Assembly: GCA_944324385.1 (NCBI GenBank)
Contig: CALUWD010000004.1
Span: forward strand, 1-64,000
Source of the DNA: Candidatus Gastranaerophilales bacterium
GTDB taxonomy: Bacteria > Cyanobacteriota > Vampirovibrionia > Gastranaerophilales > Gastranaerophilaceae
Length of the DNA stretch: 64,000 bases
Reading direction: 5' to 3'
Under the pieces are notes generated by a model. The model made no database searches, had not been told where the DNA came from, and saw nothing but the letters and a program-made list of their open reading frames with translations. The position numbers and the translations under genes were made by a program. Of this stretch, positions 52,874 through 61,535 are shown one piece after another. Every line of letters begins with the position of its first letter. Positions within the stretch are counted from its first letter, which is position 1.

Positions 52874-55102
52874 ATGAGCAAAGAAAATCCATCCCAGCTT
52901 GAAAAGATGTTACTTGAAGGTGTTAAAAACAATACCCCTGAAAGTATTAAACAAGATAAGATTTTTGATTATAACGATAAAAATAAATTCACTTTTACTC
53001 TTACAAAAGAAATTGTTGAAAAACTTGAACTTAAAAAATGGTTTGAGGGGTACAAAAAAGAAGCAATGGTTTCAACTGCAGGTATTAGAGGCCCTCAAAA
53101 TGTCTTATACCCACATGATACAAGATTTCCCATTAACACAATAGGTATAACTCTTGCTACACTTGCAAAAGCACTGGTTTTAAAGGAAAAATACCCTAAA
53201 GACGAACTTATAAAGCTTGTAGGTTGTGAAGTTCGCTATAATTCAAAAACTTATCTTGATATAATTGCACGTATTCAAAGTGCTCTAGGTATTAGAACCC
53301 TTACGCCCGTTGAGCGTCAAACTATACCAATTTGGCTTGCTTCATTTCTTGCTTTTAAGCTTGATTTAGTTGGTGCAGAATATATTACAAGCTCCCATGG
53401 TATAAGTGTAAAAAATGCTACTAAAGACTTAAATAATCAAGGGTCGCAGTTTTTGCCGGATGAAAGCATTGAATTTGTTAATAAAATCGAGGAAATTTTA
53501 AATACTGTCGAAAAAGAAGGCGAATATAAAATTGAATTTGAAGCATCTCGAAACGATTTAATTGATGAAAAAACAATGGAAAAGCTAAACAACGGTATTG
53601 ACTTGTACGTTGAATACTTAAAAAATGGTGTTGCTAATCAAAAAAATGTTGAATTAATTAAAAATTTTGATAAGAAAATTGTCATAGATGCTGTTGGTGG
53701 AGCTGCTTACAATACTTTAAGCAAAATATTAAATAAGCTGGGTATTGAAAGTAAATTTGACTGGCTAAATACTCAAGAAGACCCATTTTTCCACTCAATT
53801 GGCAAAGATATAAAAGACTCTAAATTTTATGATTGGTCGCTTGATATTACGGTTGTTGCAAAAAACAAAGAAGGTAAGGAATATTTCCCTGTTATTGAAA
53901 CACTTAAATATGATGAAAAATTAAAAAAATACCCCATAGGTACAGTTTGCCTTGTAACAGACCCTGACCATGACAGGTTGAGTGTTGTTCAGGTTGAAGA
54001 TATTAAAAAAGAAAAGCAAGTCAATGACGCTGGCGTAGATACGGTAAAACTTGATGACGAGCGCATATTGTGTGTATTTAGCGCAAATCAGGCATTTTTA
54101 ATGATTATGGATTTTTGGGCACATTTGCTTAAAGAAAATGGCACATTTGACAAGCACAAACGTTTTATAATAAAAACCACCGCAAGTTCAAAAACTTGGG
54201 ATGAATGGGCAAAAAATAACGGTATTGAAGTAATTAACACTCCTGTTGGCTTTAAAGAAATAGCAAGTGCAACGAAAAAAATTGAATACCAAATTGAACA
54301 AGGTGTAAAAGATATTAAAATAACTGATATTTTCGGAAAAACAATTTCTCTTGGAGATTCGCCCAGAATGATTTTTGGCGGTGAAGAATCAGGAGGTATG
54401 ATTATAGGTTCGGAAGAACTTATTAAATCTTTAGGTGGCAGATGCGCTCTTGCCATGAGAGAAAAAAGTGCAACTGAAGCCATAATTGTTACATCTGCAC
54501 TTGTTGCAAGCCTTAATGTTTCTCTATGGGAGCATTTAAACAGTGTTTATGCTAAAAATAGCATTATTGCAAAGTTTGACGTAAGAGAAGACATTGCATA
54601 CTATAATGAGTCAGAACCTAACATTGAAAAATTAAAAGAGGCAAAGCTCAAGGGCGAAGGCTTAAGGACTAAAAATGATATTTTCTATCTCGCGCTTGCA
54701 ATTGCTAAATATGAAAATAAAATCACACTTGAAAACATAAAAGAAATTCTCTCATCAACATTTAGCAAACTTGATTTTTCAAATTTGCTAAATGTCAAGT
54801 TTGTAGGTGATGGCACTTATCTTGATTTTAGCGATAAATTTGTTGAAATTCGCCCGTCAGGAACGGATGCAAAAACAAAAGCATACGCAGGCGGTGCAAA
54901 TAGATTAGAGCTTTCTGATTTTGCAAAGATTTTAGGAAATTATAGCGGAGATTTAAATGATACTTACAAAAAGTATTTGAGCGAAGAATATGTTAATTCT
55001 GCAAAAGATAAATCGCTTGAAGTTTATGAAGTATTTGCAAAGACTGATGAAGATAAAAGAGAATTTAAAATCCCTAATTACAAAGACACATTTCTAAAAT
55101 AA
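52874..55102 (+). CDS. Divergent phosphoglucomutase/phosphomannomutase family protein
   Basis: 742 residues, far longer than the usual 450-580. The family motifs are in order: STAGIRGP near 58, the phosphoserine loop as ITSSHGIS near 173, the metal loop TDPDHDRLSV near 362, the sugar loop GGEESGGM near 502 and the phosphate loop RPSGTDAK near 660. The serine and histidine of TxSHN are kept, but Asn is replaced by Gly. Extra length lies between the second and third loops and in charged insertions. It likely isomerises a hexose or hexosamine phosphate. AAGGAG precedes the ATG. Confidence 0.85.
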   Translation: MSKENPSQLEKMLLEGVKNNTPESIKQDKIFDYNDKNKFTFTLTKEIVEKLELKKWFEGYKKEAMVSTAGIRGPQNVLYPHDTRFPINTIGITLATLAKALVLKEKYPKDELIKLVGCEVRYNSKTYLDIIARIQSALGIRTLTPVERQTIPIWLASFLAFKLDLVGAEYITSSHGISVKNATKDLNNQGSQFLPDESIEFVNKIEEILNTVEKEGEYKIEFEASRNDLIDEKTMEKLNNGIDLYVEYLKNGVANQKNVELIKNFDKKIVIDAVGGAAYNTLSKILNKLGIESKFDWLNTQEDPFFHSIGKDIKDSKFYDWSLDITVVAKNKEGKEYFPVIETLKYDEKLKKYPIGTVCLVTDPDHDRLSVVQVEDIKKEKQVNDAGVDTVKLDDERILCVFSANQAFLMIMDFWAHLLKENGTFDKHKRFIIKTTASSKTWDEWAKNNGIEVINTPVGFKEIASATKKIEYQIEQGVKDIKITDIFGKTISLGDSPRMIFGGEESGGMIIGSEELIKSLGGRCALAMREKSATEAIIVTSALVASLNVSLWEHLNSVYAKNSIIAKFDVREDIAYYNESEPNIEKLKEAKLKGEGLRTKNDIFYLALAIAKYENKITLENIKEILSSTFSKLDFSNLLNVKFVGDGTYLDFSDKFVEIRPSGTDAKTKAYAGGANRLELSDFAKILGNYSGDLNDTYKKYLSEEYVNSAKDKSLEVYEVFAKTDEDKREFKIPNYKDTFLK

Positions 55103-55106
55103 TAAA

Positions 55107-55128
55107 AACGCCTCCTTTTGGAGGCGTT
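55107..55128. terminator. Bidirectional terminator
   Basis: AACGCCTCC pairs with GGAGGCGTT over TTTT. It is flanked by A-rich and T-rich sequence and is shared by the phosphohexomutase (+) and trxA (-) genes. Confidence 0.9.
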
Positions 55129-55132
55129 AATT

Positions 55133-55456
55133 TTATAAAAGTTTTTCAATATTTGAAATAATAGCTGATTTTGGCATTAAACCAACCATAACTTCTTTAG
55201 CCTCGCCATTTTTAAATAGTAATAAGCTTGGCAAACCGCTTATTTGGTATTCTTTTGCGGTTTTTAGGTTTTCATCAGTGTTAATTTTTACAACTTTTAA
55301 CTTGCCTTCAAATTCTGCAGCAATTTCATCTAGCAGCGGACCCATTTTTCTGCAAGGACCGCACCAGGGTGCCCAAAAATCAACAAGTGTAAGGCTTTCG
55401 CTTTTTAAAACTTCTGCTTCAAAAGTTGCATCATTTATGTCTTTAGCGTTACTCAT
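55133..55456 (-). CDS. trxA: Thioredoxin
   Basis: 107 residues with VDFWAPWCGPCRKMGPLLDEIA near 25-45, the classical WCGPC active site, and the cis-proline loop SGLPSLLLFKNG. It reduces disulfides using thioredoxin reductase. AAAAAAGGAG before the ATG supports the start. It shares a short divergent promoter region with nth. Confidence 0.95.
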   Translation of the reverse strand: MSNAKDINDATFEAEVLKSESLTLVDFWAPWCGPCRKMGPLLDEIAAEFEGKLKVVKINTDENLKTAKEYQISGLPSLLLFKNGEAKEVMVGLMPKSAIISNIEKLL

Positions 55457-55480
55457 AGTTTGTATTCTCCTTTTTTACGT

Positions 55481-55488
55481 ATTATAAT
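55481..55488. promoter_or_regulatory. Overlapping divergent -10 boxes for trxA and nth
   Basis: ATTATAAT reads TATAAT on the plus strand (55483-55488) and TATAAT on the minus strand (55481-55486). Predicted starts are about 55495 (+) and 55474 (-), only 21 bp apart. Confidence 0.5.
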
Positions 55489-55503
55489 CACAATTATCAT
55501 TAT

Positions 55504-56160
55504 ATGCAAGTTGCCAAAATGGATATAGATAATATAGTTAAAAATTTAAAAAAAGACAATGAAACAAATGCAGTTGTAAGGACTGAATTTGTTGAGTTTA
55601 TGGAGCATGTAGCAGATCCTTATATTGTTTTGATTTGCTGCATTTTAAGTTTAAGGACAAATGATAAAACAACCTACCCTGCTGCAATGCGTATGCTTGA
55701 GCTTGGCAAAACTCCGCAAGAGATTATGAATGTTGATTTTGAAACTTTATCTAAGGCAATTTATCCTGTCGGATTTTATCAGAATAAAGCCCGCCAGATA
55801 ATCGACTTATCACGTGAAATTGTTGAAAAATATAACTCAAAGGTGCCTGATAGTATTGATGAGCTTGTAAAGTTTAAGGGGGTAGGGAGAAAAACTGCAA
55901 ATTTGGTTTTAACTAAGGGCTTTAATAAGCCTGCAATATGTGTTGATGTCCATGTGCATAGAATTTCTAACCGTTTGGGGTATGTAAAAACAAAAAATCC
56001 TGATGAAACAGAGTTTGCGCTCAGGGAAAAATTGCCAAAAAAATACTGGATTGATTTTAACACTTTGCTTGTGACCCATGGGCAAAATATATGCAAACCT
56101 CAAAAGCCACTGTGCGATAAGTGTTCAATAAAAAATTATTGTTCAAAAAATATAAAATAA
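55504..56160 (+). CDS. nth: Endonuclease III
   Basis: 218 residues. The helix-hairpin-helix ELVKFKGVGRKTANLVL carries the catalytic Lys, CVDVHVHRISNRLG carries the catalytic Asp, and the C-terminal CKPQKPLCDKCSIKNYC is the 4Fe-4S loop. It removes oxidised pyrimidines from DNA and cuts the abasic site. An in-frame ATG at 55519 could also be the start; no clear Shine-Dalgarno distinguishes the two. Confidence 0.93.
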   Translation: MQVAKMDIDNIVKNLKKDNETNAVVRTEFVEFMEHVADPYIVLICCILSLRTNDKTTYPAAMRMLELGKTPQEIMNVDFETLSKAIYPVGFYQNKARQIIDLSREIVEKYNSKVPDSIDELVKFKGVGRKTANLVLTKGFNKPAICVDVHVHRISNRLGYVKTKNPDETEFALREKLPKKYWIDFNTLLVTHGQNICKPQKPLCDKCSIKNYCSKNIK

Positions 56161-56180
56161 ATGGGGCATTTGCCCCATTT
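56159..56180. terminator. Bidirectional terminator
   Basis: AAATGGGGC pairs with GCCCCATTT over a 4-base loop and is followed on the minus strand by a T-rich stretch. It is shared by nth (+) and the ferritin gene (-). Confidence 0.88.
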
Positions 56181-56182
56181 AC

Positions 56183-56665
56183 CTAGTCTTTGTTAAGCTC
56201 TCTATCCATAGCTTCAAGAGTGCAGGCGCACTCGTCAAATGCTTTAATTTTTTCTCTTAGTACTCTGAATTTTTCTTCTTCTTCAAGTTGTTCTTCTACA
56301 AACCAATTTAGAAAATTCATTGTTGCAAAGTCATCAAATTCCTTTGCGATTTTATAAAGTTCGTGGATTTTAGAGCTTATCATTTTTTCATGTTCAATTG
56401 CATCATTTAGCACATCTTGAGCATTAACCCAGTCTGTATCAGGTGCTTCAATTCTTTGATATGATATTTTTTCGTTCCTTAAAAGCAGATAATCATAAAT
56501 TTTTTGCGCATGTTCAAGTTCTTCTTTTGCCTGACTTTTCATAAATTTTGCAAAGCCATCCATATTTATTTCACTAAAATATGTGGACATTGCAAGGTAT
56601 AAATATGCGCTGTAAAACTCAAAATTAATTTGCTGGTTTAAAAGTTCAATTAATTTGTTATCCAT
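56183..56665 (-). CDS. ftnA: Bacterial non-heme ferritin
   Basis: 160 residues from the ATG at 56665. The four-helix ferritin is clear: LLNQQINFEFYSAYLYLAMS (ferroxidase Glu), KSQAKEELEHAQKIYDYL (E-x-x-H), and NWFVEEQLEEEEKF. It oxidises and stores iron. A longer frame reaches 56743 but would overlap the upstream gene; GAGGGGG about ten bases upstream supports the shorter form. It follows desulfoferrodoxin by one base. Confidence 0.93.
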   Translation of the reverse strand: MDNKLIELLNQQINFEFYSAYLYLAMSTYFSEINMDGFAKFMKSQAKEELEHAQKIYDYLLLRNEKISYQRIEAPDTDWVNAQDVLNDAIEHEKMISSKIHELYKIAKEFDDFATMNFLNWFVEEQLEEEEKFRVLREKIKAFDECACTLEAMDRELNKD

Positions 56666-56666
56666 A

Positions 56667-57068
56667 TTAATTTTCCCCCTCAAATTTGTTTTCCCAAAGA
56701 CCATGCAAATTGCATAGTTCAAATGCATCAAATTTCTTATCACATTTGCATTTAAACTTCATTTCAGGTTGTTCATGCGGTTTTAAATATTTTCTTTTTA
56801 CCCATTTGTGGTCTTTTGAAATAACTTCAATAAATTGAACGTAATGGTCTTCTTCCATAGGGTGAGGGGTAGAACCTACTCGTACAATTTTTTCTTCGTC
56901 ATGTTCTTCTAATACCGGAACATGCTTTTCTATTGTAATATCAGTGGTTTTTGGTTTTAAAAGCTCCATCGGTTGATTGCAGCAAACAAGCTCACCGCCG
57001 CCTGAAAGTACCACTTCTACAATGTTTCCGCAGACATTGCATTTAAATATGTCAAGTTTGTTTGTCAT
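56667..57068 (-). CDS. dfx: Desulfoferrodoxin (superoxide reductase)
   Basis: 133 residues from the ATG at 57068, which has AAAGGA upstream. The N-terminal desulforedoxin domain (FKCNVCGNIVEV, then LVCCNQPM) binds one iron with four Cys. The C-terminal domain has the catalytic iron ligands in EKHVPVLEE, GSTPHPMEEDHYVQFIE and CNLHGLWE. It reduces superoxide to peroxide without making oxygen, typical of anaerobes. Pairing with ferritin suits iron and oxygen stress. Confidence 0.95.
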   Translation of the reverse strand: MTNKLDIFKCNVCGNIVEVVLSGGGELVCCNQPMELLKPKTTDITIEKHVPVLEEHDEEKIVRVGSTPHPMEEDHYVQFIEVISKDHKWVKRKYLKPHEQPEMKFKCKCDKKFDAFELCNLHGLWENKFEGEN

Positions 57069-57135
57069 TTTGTTTCCTTTCTTTTTTGAAAGGTTAAACA
57101 AAACAGTTTAAAATTTTATTCCCCTATAGACTATA

Positions 57136-58743
57136 TCAGTTGCGCTTTTTAATTGCTTCAAGTTTAAGAAGATTTTTGGCATGGTTAATTGCTTCTTCTT
57201 CGTTACAAAATATATTTTCTTTACCTATTTGATCTGCTATATTTAATTTTTCAAGCTGCTCAAAAATTTGAGAATTTTTAATTACAAGATGTGGGATTAT
57301 CTCTTGAGATTTTAATCTTGTAATTATATCTTCAAGCGCAAAAATAGCACTTATATCAAAAGTATTTTCAGATTCATAACAAATAATTAAAAATTTTGTA
57401 CCCAGAATTTCTTCAAAATGTGAAATAATTTGTGTTGCGCTTCCAAAGAAAAATTCACCCAAAATGTGCACAACTCTTATCTTGTATCCTGTTTCATCCT
57501 GCAATTTTTTCTCAAGCTCAATTGTGTGCTTATCCTCTATATCTTTAAATTTAACATTTGTTTTATCTGCCAGCTGTTTTGCAAAAATCAATGCACTCAG
57601 CACTATCCCTGTGCTAACCGCAATTATAATGTCGTAAAATATTGTCAACAGAAAAACTGCTAGCATTACAAATAAATCTTGTTTTGGTGCATATTTTACA
57701 ACTTTTAAAAGTTTAGTATCTACAATATCCAAACCAACTTTGAAAAGTACTGCTGCAAGTGCGCTTAAGGGGATTTTATTTGCAAAATCGCTTGCAAATA
57801 AAATAATTAAAAGAAGAATTATTGCGCAAAAAATTGAACAAAATCTTGTTGCGCCACCTGCTTTAATGGCTGCTGCAGAGCGCATGGTGGCACCTGAGCC
57901 GCATATTGCGCCAAAAAGAGAGCAAATAATATTGCCTATACCTTGCGAGAGTACCATTTTGTTGTTATTGCAGTTGGTTTTTGTTAGTGAATCCACAACC
58001 AGATTTGTTAATAAACTTTCTGACGAGCAAACAATAGCTATAATTAGCGCAGGAATGATTAGCATTTTTAAATTTGAAAAATCTGCCCATATAATATTGG
58101 GTAAATGCGCACTTACTCCCTGAACAGTGGGGAGCTCTAGCCCGTATAAAACCGCAGCCAGTGTTGTAATTATGAGCGCTAAAATTTGTGAGGGGATTAT
58201 ATTAGTTATTTTTTTAGGTGTCCAAAATATAACTGCAAGCGCCAATAAACCTATTGTAAAGGCATTTTCGTTTATATTTAACATAGAATAAGAAAGATTT
58301 TTTAATGCTAAAAGTGGTGTTGCAAAAGACTTGTTGCCAAAAAACGGGCTGAGTTGCAATATAATTAAAATTGTACCCACTGCGTTCATAAAGCCTGAAA
58401 TAACAGGGTAGGGAATGTATTTTACAATATCGATTAACTTTGTTCTTGAAATTATTATTTGAAAAATACCTGCAAGAAAAATTACTGCAAAAAGTGCTTC
58501 AGGCTTACCACCTAAAGTTGCTAGTGCTGAAGCTGTTACAATTGCAGCTGGACCTGTTGGGCCTGATAAAAGTGGTTGGTTGCAGCCAAATACTCCGACT
58601 GTAAAACATAAGATAACTGCACCCCATAAACCGCTTGCAGCACCTACTCCAATGGCTACTCCAAAGGCTAATGCTTGGGGTAGCGCAATAACTGCCCCTA
58701 AAACACCTCCTGTTAAATCTCCTAATATTTTTGTTTTTTTCAT
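57136..58743 (-). CDS. SulP family anion transporter with STAS domain
   Basis: 535 residues. The transmembrane part (about 1-400) begins LGDLTGGVLGAVIALPQALAFGVA, the SulP signature, and has GPTGPAAIVTASAL. The C-terminal STAS domain is about 425-535 (VRVVHILGEFFFGSATQI). SulP proteins carry sulfate, bicarbonate or other anions; the substrate is not clear. No Shine-Dalgarno is visible before the ATG. Confidence 0.92.
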   Translation of the reverse strand: MKKTKILGDLTGGVLGAVIALPQALAFGVAIGVGAASGLWGAVILCFTVGVFGCNQPLLSGPTGPAAIVTASALATLGGKPEALFAVIFLAGIFQIIISRTKLIDIVKYIPYPVISGFMNAVGTILIILQLSPFFGNKSFATPLLALKNLSYSMLNINENAFTIGLLALAVIFWTPKKITNIIPSQILALIITTLAAVLYGLELPTVQGVSAHLPNIIWADFSNLKMLIIPALIIAIVCSSESLLTNLVVDSLTKTNCNNNKMVLSQGIGNIICSLFGAICGSGATMRSAAAIKAGGATRFCSIFCAIILLLIILFASDFANKIPLSALAAVLFKVGLDIVDTKLLKVVKYAPKQDLFVMLAVFLLTIFYDIIIAVSTGIVLSALIFAKQLADKTNVKFKDIEDKHTIELEKKLQDETGYKIRVVHILGEFFFGSATQIISHFEEILGTKFLIICYESENTFDISAIFALEDIITRLKSQEIIPHLVIKNSQIFEQLEKLNIADQIGKENIFCNEEEAINHAKNLLKLEAIKKRN

Positions 58744-58776
58744 GATAAAAAAAATCGCCGTCTTATTTTTTCATAG

Positions 58777-58782
58777 TATAAT
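58777..58782 (+). promoter_or_regulatory. -10 box of ilvB
   Basis: TATAAT predicts a start near 58789 and a leader of about 26 bases with GGAGAA. The leader is too short for a T-box or attenuator. Confidence 0.45.
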
Positions 58783-58814
58783 GCAATTATACCAAAAACT
58801 AATGGAGAAAAAGC

Positions 58815-60530
58815 ATGGCTAAAGAAATGTTCACAGGTGCGGAAATATTCCTAAAATCATTGGAAGCAGAGGGAGTTGACGAGATTTTTGGATACCCCGG
58901 CGGTGTCATTTTAAATATATATGAGGCATTATACAATCAGGACAAAATTAAACACTATTTAGTACGACATGAACAAGCTGCAATTCACGCTGCAGAAGGT
59001 TATGCCCGTGTATCAGGTCGCCCCGGTGTTGCCCTTGTAACTTCAGGTCCCGGAGCTACAAATACTATAACAGGTATTGCAAATGCGTATTATGATGGCT
59101 ACCCGCTTGTTGTTTTTACGGGACAGGTTTCAACGGAACAAATAGGTAATGATGCTTTTCAAGAGGCAGATATCGTTGGCATTACACGCTCTTGCTGTAA
59201 GCACAATTACCTTGTCAAAGATGTAAAAGATTTAGCAAGAGTTATAAAAGAAGCCTTTTATATTGCTACAACAGGCAAACCCGGTCCTGTTGTAATTGAT
59301 ATGCCAAAAGATATTTTAACGGCAAAAACTACTTTTGACTATCCAAAAGAAGTAAAACTGGTAAGCTATAACCCAACCTACAAGGGGCACCCCTTGCAAA
59401 TTTCAAAAGCGCTAAAACTTTTAAGAGAAGCACAACGCCCTGTGATTATCTCTGGTGGTGGTGTTTTGCAGGCAGGCGCACATCATGAATTAACTAAATT
59501 AGCTCAACTTTTAGAATTGCCGGTTGCTCACACTTTAATGGGCAAGGGAACTTATCCAGAAAGTTCACCGCAAAGCCTTGGCATGCTTGGTATGCATGGA
59601 AATTACTGGGCAAATTATGCTGTTGTCCATGCTGATGTTATTTTTGCGGTTGGTACTCGTTTTAATGACAGAATTACAGGATGTCTAAAGCGTTTTGCAA
59701 GAGATTCTCAGGTAATTCACGTAGATATTGACCCTTGTTCAATTTCTAAGAATGTAAAAGTTGATATTCCAATTGTTGGTGATGCTAAAAATGTTCTTAG
59801 CGCAATGATAGAAGAATTGACTTCAAAACCATTTACTATTGACCATGTTGCAAAAGAAAAATGGCTTAAACAAATTGATGAGTGGAAACAAAAACGTGCA
59901 ATTCCTGAGTGTCCTTCAGACAAGTTAAGTGCAGTTAAGGTTATTGAAACAATTTATGAATATACAAAGGATTTTAGACCCATTGTATGTACTGAAGTCG
60001 GACAACATCAAATGTGGTGTGCGCAAATGTTCAAGTTTGACGAACCACGCCGTTTTATTACATCAGGCGGCTTAGGAACAATGGGATTTGGCTTTCCTGC
60101 TGCAGTAGGTGCTGCCGTTGCAGATAAAAATGCTCTTGTAATAAACATTGCAGGCGATGGCTCAATCCAGATGAATATTCAAGAACTTGCAACTTGTATG
60201 GACTATGGTCTAAAAGTTATCAACTGTGTTATTAACAACGGTTATTTAGGCATGGTTCGTCAGTGGCAGGAAAAATTATTTAATAAACACTACAGTCAAA
60301 CAAAAATTTCAGCTCCTGACTTTGTAAAACTTGCACAGGCTTATGGAGCAAAGGGTATTAGAGTTGAAAAAGAAGAAGAAATAATCCCTGCACTAAAAGA
60401 GGCAATGGAATCGAATTGTTCAGTATTTATTGATTTTGTTGTAGAAAACTTTGAAATGGTTTATCCTTGGGTGCTTGCAGGGCAACCTTTGAATAAAGTT
60501 TTACTTTCAAATGACCAAAAAGTTTGCTAG
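58815..60530 (+). CDS. ilvB: Acetolactate synthase large subunit
   Basis: 571 residues. The catalytic Glu is in YLVRHEQAAIHAAEGYAR near 53. The FAD/central domain and the thiamine diphosphate motif (IAGDGSIQMNIQELATCMDYGLKVINCVINN near 440-470) are intact. It makes acetolactate or acetohydroxybutyrate, the first shared step for valine, leucine and isoleucine. GGAGAA precedes the ATG. The regulatory subunit follows nine bases after the stop. Confidence 0.95.
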   Translation: MAKEMFTGAEIFLKSLEAEGVDEIFGYPGGVILNIYEALYNQDKIKHYLVRHEQAAIHAAEGYARVSGRPGVALVTSGPGATNTITGIANAYYDGYPLVVFTGQVSTEQIGNDAFQEADIVGITRSCCKHNYLVKDVKDLARVIKEAFYIATTGKPGPVVIDMPKDILTAKTTFDYPKEVKLVSYNPTYKGHPLQISKALKLLREAQRPVIISGGGVLQAGAHHELTKLAQLLELPVAHTLMGKGTYPESSPQSLGMLGMHGNYWANYAVVHADVIFAVGTRFNDRITGCLKRFARDSQVIHVDIDPCSISKNVKVDIPIVGDAKNVLSAMIEELTSKPFTIDHVAKEKWLKQIDEWKQKRAIPECPSDKLSAVKVIETIYEYTKDFRPIVCTEVGQHQMWCAQMFKFDEPRRFITSGGLGTMGFGFPAAVGAAVADKNALVINIAGDGSIQMNIQELATCMDYGLKVINCVINNGYLGMVRQWQEKLFNKHYSQTKISAPDFVKLAQAYGAKGIRVEKEEEIIPALKEAMESNCSVFIDFVVENFEMVYPWVLAGQPLNKVLLSNDQKVC

Positions 60531-60538
60531 GAGAAAAA

Positions 60539-61018
60539 ATGAGCACATTACATACATTATCTATTTTGGTAACAAATGAATCCGGCGTTTTATCACGTGT
60601 TGTGGACTTGTTTTCAGGCAGAGGCTACAATATTGAAAGTCTTACTGTAGCGCCTACAATCGATAGGAATTATTCAAAAATAACAATTACAACAATTGCA
60701 ACAAATGAAGCTGTTGAGCAAATTTGCAAGCAGCTACATAGAGTTATACCTGTCTTAAAAGTTTCTGATTTATCTGTAAATGATGCTATTGAGCGAGAAA
60801 TTGTCATGGTTAAATTGCAAGTTAAAGACGAAGATGCTGACAAGATTTTAAGAATAGCAGAAGTTACAGGCGCTAAGGTCATTGATATTACCGACAAAAA
60901 CTACACCTTGCAAATTGTTGCGGATGAAAAACAAATTCAAGCGTTAATCGAGCTTATAAAACCCTACGGCTATAAAGACTTTGTAAGAAGTGGCAAGGTT
61001 GCGCTTTCAAGAAATTAA
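60539..61018 (+). CDS. ilvN: Acetolactate synthase small (regulatory) subunit
   Basis: 159 residues. An N-terminal ACT domain ([31 protein letters not shown]) is followed by the conserved C-terminal domain. It gives feedback control by branched-chain amino acids. TAGGAGA just upstream marks the ATG at 60539; the frame opens five codons earlier at a codon without a ribosome binding site. Its stop interlocks with that of panD. Confidence 0.95.
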   Translation: MSTLHTLSILVTNESGVLSRVVDLFSGRGYNIESLTVAPTIDRNYSKITITTIATNEAVEQICKQLHRVIPVLKVSDLSVNDAIEREIVMVKLQVKDEDADKILRIAEVTGAKVIDITDKNYTLQIVADEKQIQALIELIKPYGYKDFVRSGKVALSRN

Positions 61019-61362
61019 ACAATCTTGTTTTTATCATCAACATGCACAATTTTGGGTATAAAGTTTTGTTGTTCTTTTTCATCAAGAATTGCGTAAGCAA
61101 CAATAATTACTTTGTCACCTTTTTGCACTTTTCTTGCTGCAGCGCCATTTAGGCAAATAGTGCCAGAATTTTTTTCACCCTCTATAACATATGTGGAAAA
61201 TCTTTCACCATTGTTGATGTCTAAAATCTCGACTTTTTGATTAACTTTAATATTTGACGCCTCAAGCAAGGCTTTATCTATTGTAATTGAGCCGACATAT
61301 TCAAGATTTGCATCTGTTACAGTTGCTCTGTGTATTTTTGCGTATAAGAATTCCATTAACAT
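61015..61362 (-). CDS. panD: Aspartate 1-decarboxylase
   Basis: 115 residues. [24 protein letters not shown] contains the Gly-Ser self-cleavage site that yields the pyruvoyl group; [20 protein letters not shown] is the second signature. It makes beta-alanine for pantothenate and CoA. Either ATG at 61362 or 61356 may start it. Upstream on the minus strand there is an extended -10 (TG-A-TAAAAT, 61372-61380), and before that a terminator. Confidence 0.94.
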   Translation of the reverse strand: MLMEFLYAKIHRATVTDANLEYVGSITIDKALLEASNIKVNQKVEILDINNGERFSTYVIEGEKNSGTICLNGAAARKVQKGDKVIIVAYAILDEKEQQNFIPKIVHVDDKNKIV

Positions 61363-61371
61363 AGCGTAATT

Positions 61372-61380
61372 ATTTTATCA
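61372..61380 (-). promoter_or_regulatory. Extended -10 of panD
   Basis: Minus-strand TG-A-TAAAAT predicts a start near 61365, three bases before the first ATG, so the mRNA would be almost leaderless. Confidence 0.5.
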
Positions 61381-61400
61381 AAAAAATAAAAAACAAGCAT

Positions 61401-61426
61401 AAAAAAAACTGACCCAAAGAGCCAGT
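61401..61426 (-). terminator. Minus-strand terminator upstream of panD
   Basis: Minus-strand ACTGGCTC pairs with GGGTCAGT (two wobble pairs) over TTT and is followed by at least seven T. It ends a transcript read toward panD, but no gene is recognised on that strand between it and mnmE. Confidence 0.7.
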
Positions 61427-61439
61427 AAATTTACCACAT

Positions 61440-61462
61440 ATTAGAGAGAGGAATTAGAGAGA
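61440..61462. repeat. Direct repeat of ATTAGAGAGA
   Basis: Two exact 10-bp copies at 61440-61449 and 61453-61462 in the gap between panD and the DUF1796-like gene. They lie just upstream (minus sense) of the orphan terminator. Confidence 0.6.
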
Positions 61463-61502
61463 AAACTTTTTGAAACTTATTTTAGCCATATTATCTTTAC
61501 AC

Positions 61503-61524
61503 TTTTACTATTCCCATAGTAAAA
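61503..61524. promoter_or_regulatory. 22-bp inverted repeat at the -35 position
   Basis: TTTTACTAT-TCCC-ATAGTAAAA, perfect 9-bp arms, directly before the -10 at 61530-61535. It covers where a -35 would sit, so it looks like an operator. On the plus strand six T follow, so a weak terminator is the alternative reading. Confidence 0.5.
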
Positions 61525-61529
61525 TTTTT

Positions 61530-61535
61530 TATAAC
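61530..61535 (+). promoter_or_regulatory. -10 box of the DUF1796-like gene, leaderless spacing
   Basis: TATAAC, then GTTTAA, then the ATG at 61542. Confidence 0.5.

Noticed and set aside
61454-61489. 11-codon minus-strand frame just before the orphan terminator (possible leader peptide)
   Set aside because: Would fit an attenuator, but there are no codons hinting at a regulatory amino acid, and no Shine-Dalgarno; kept only as part of the panD leader finding.
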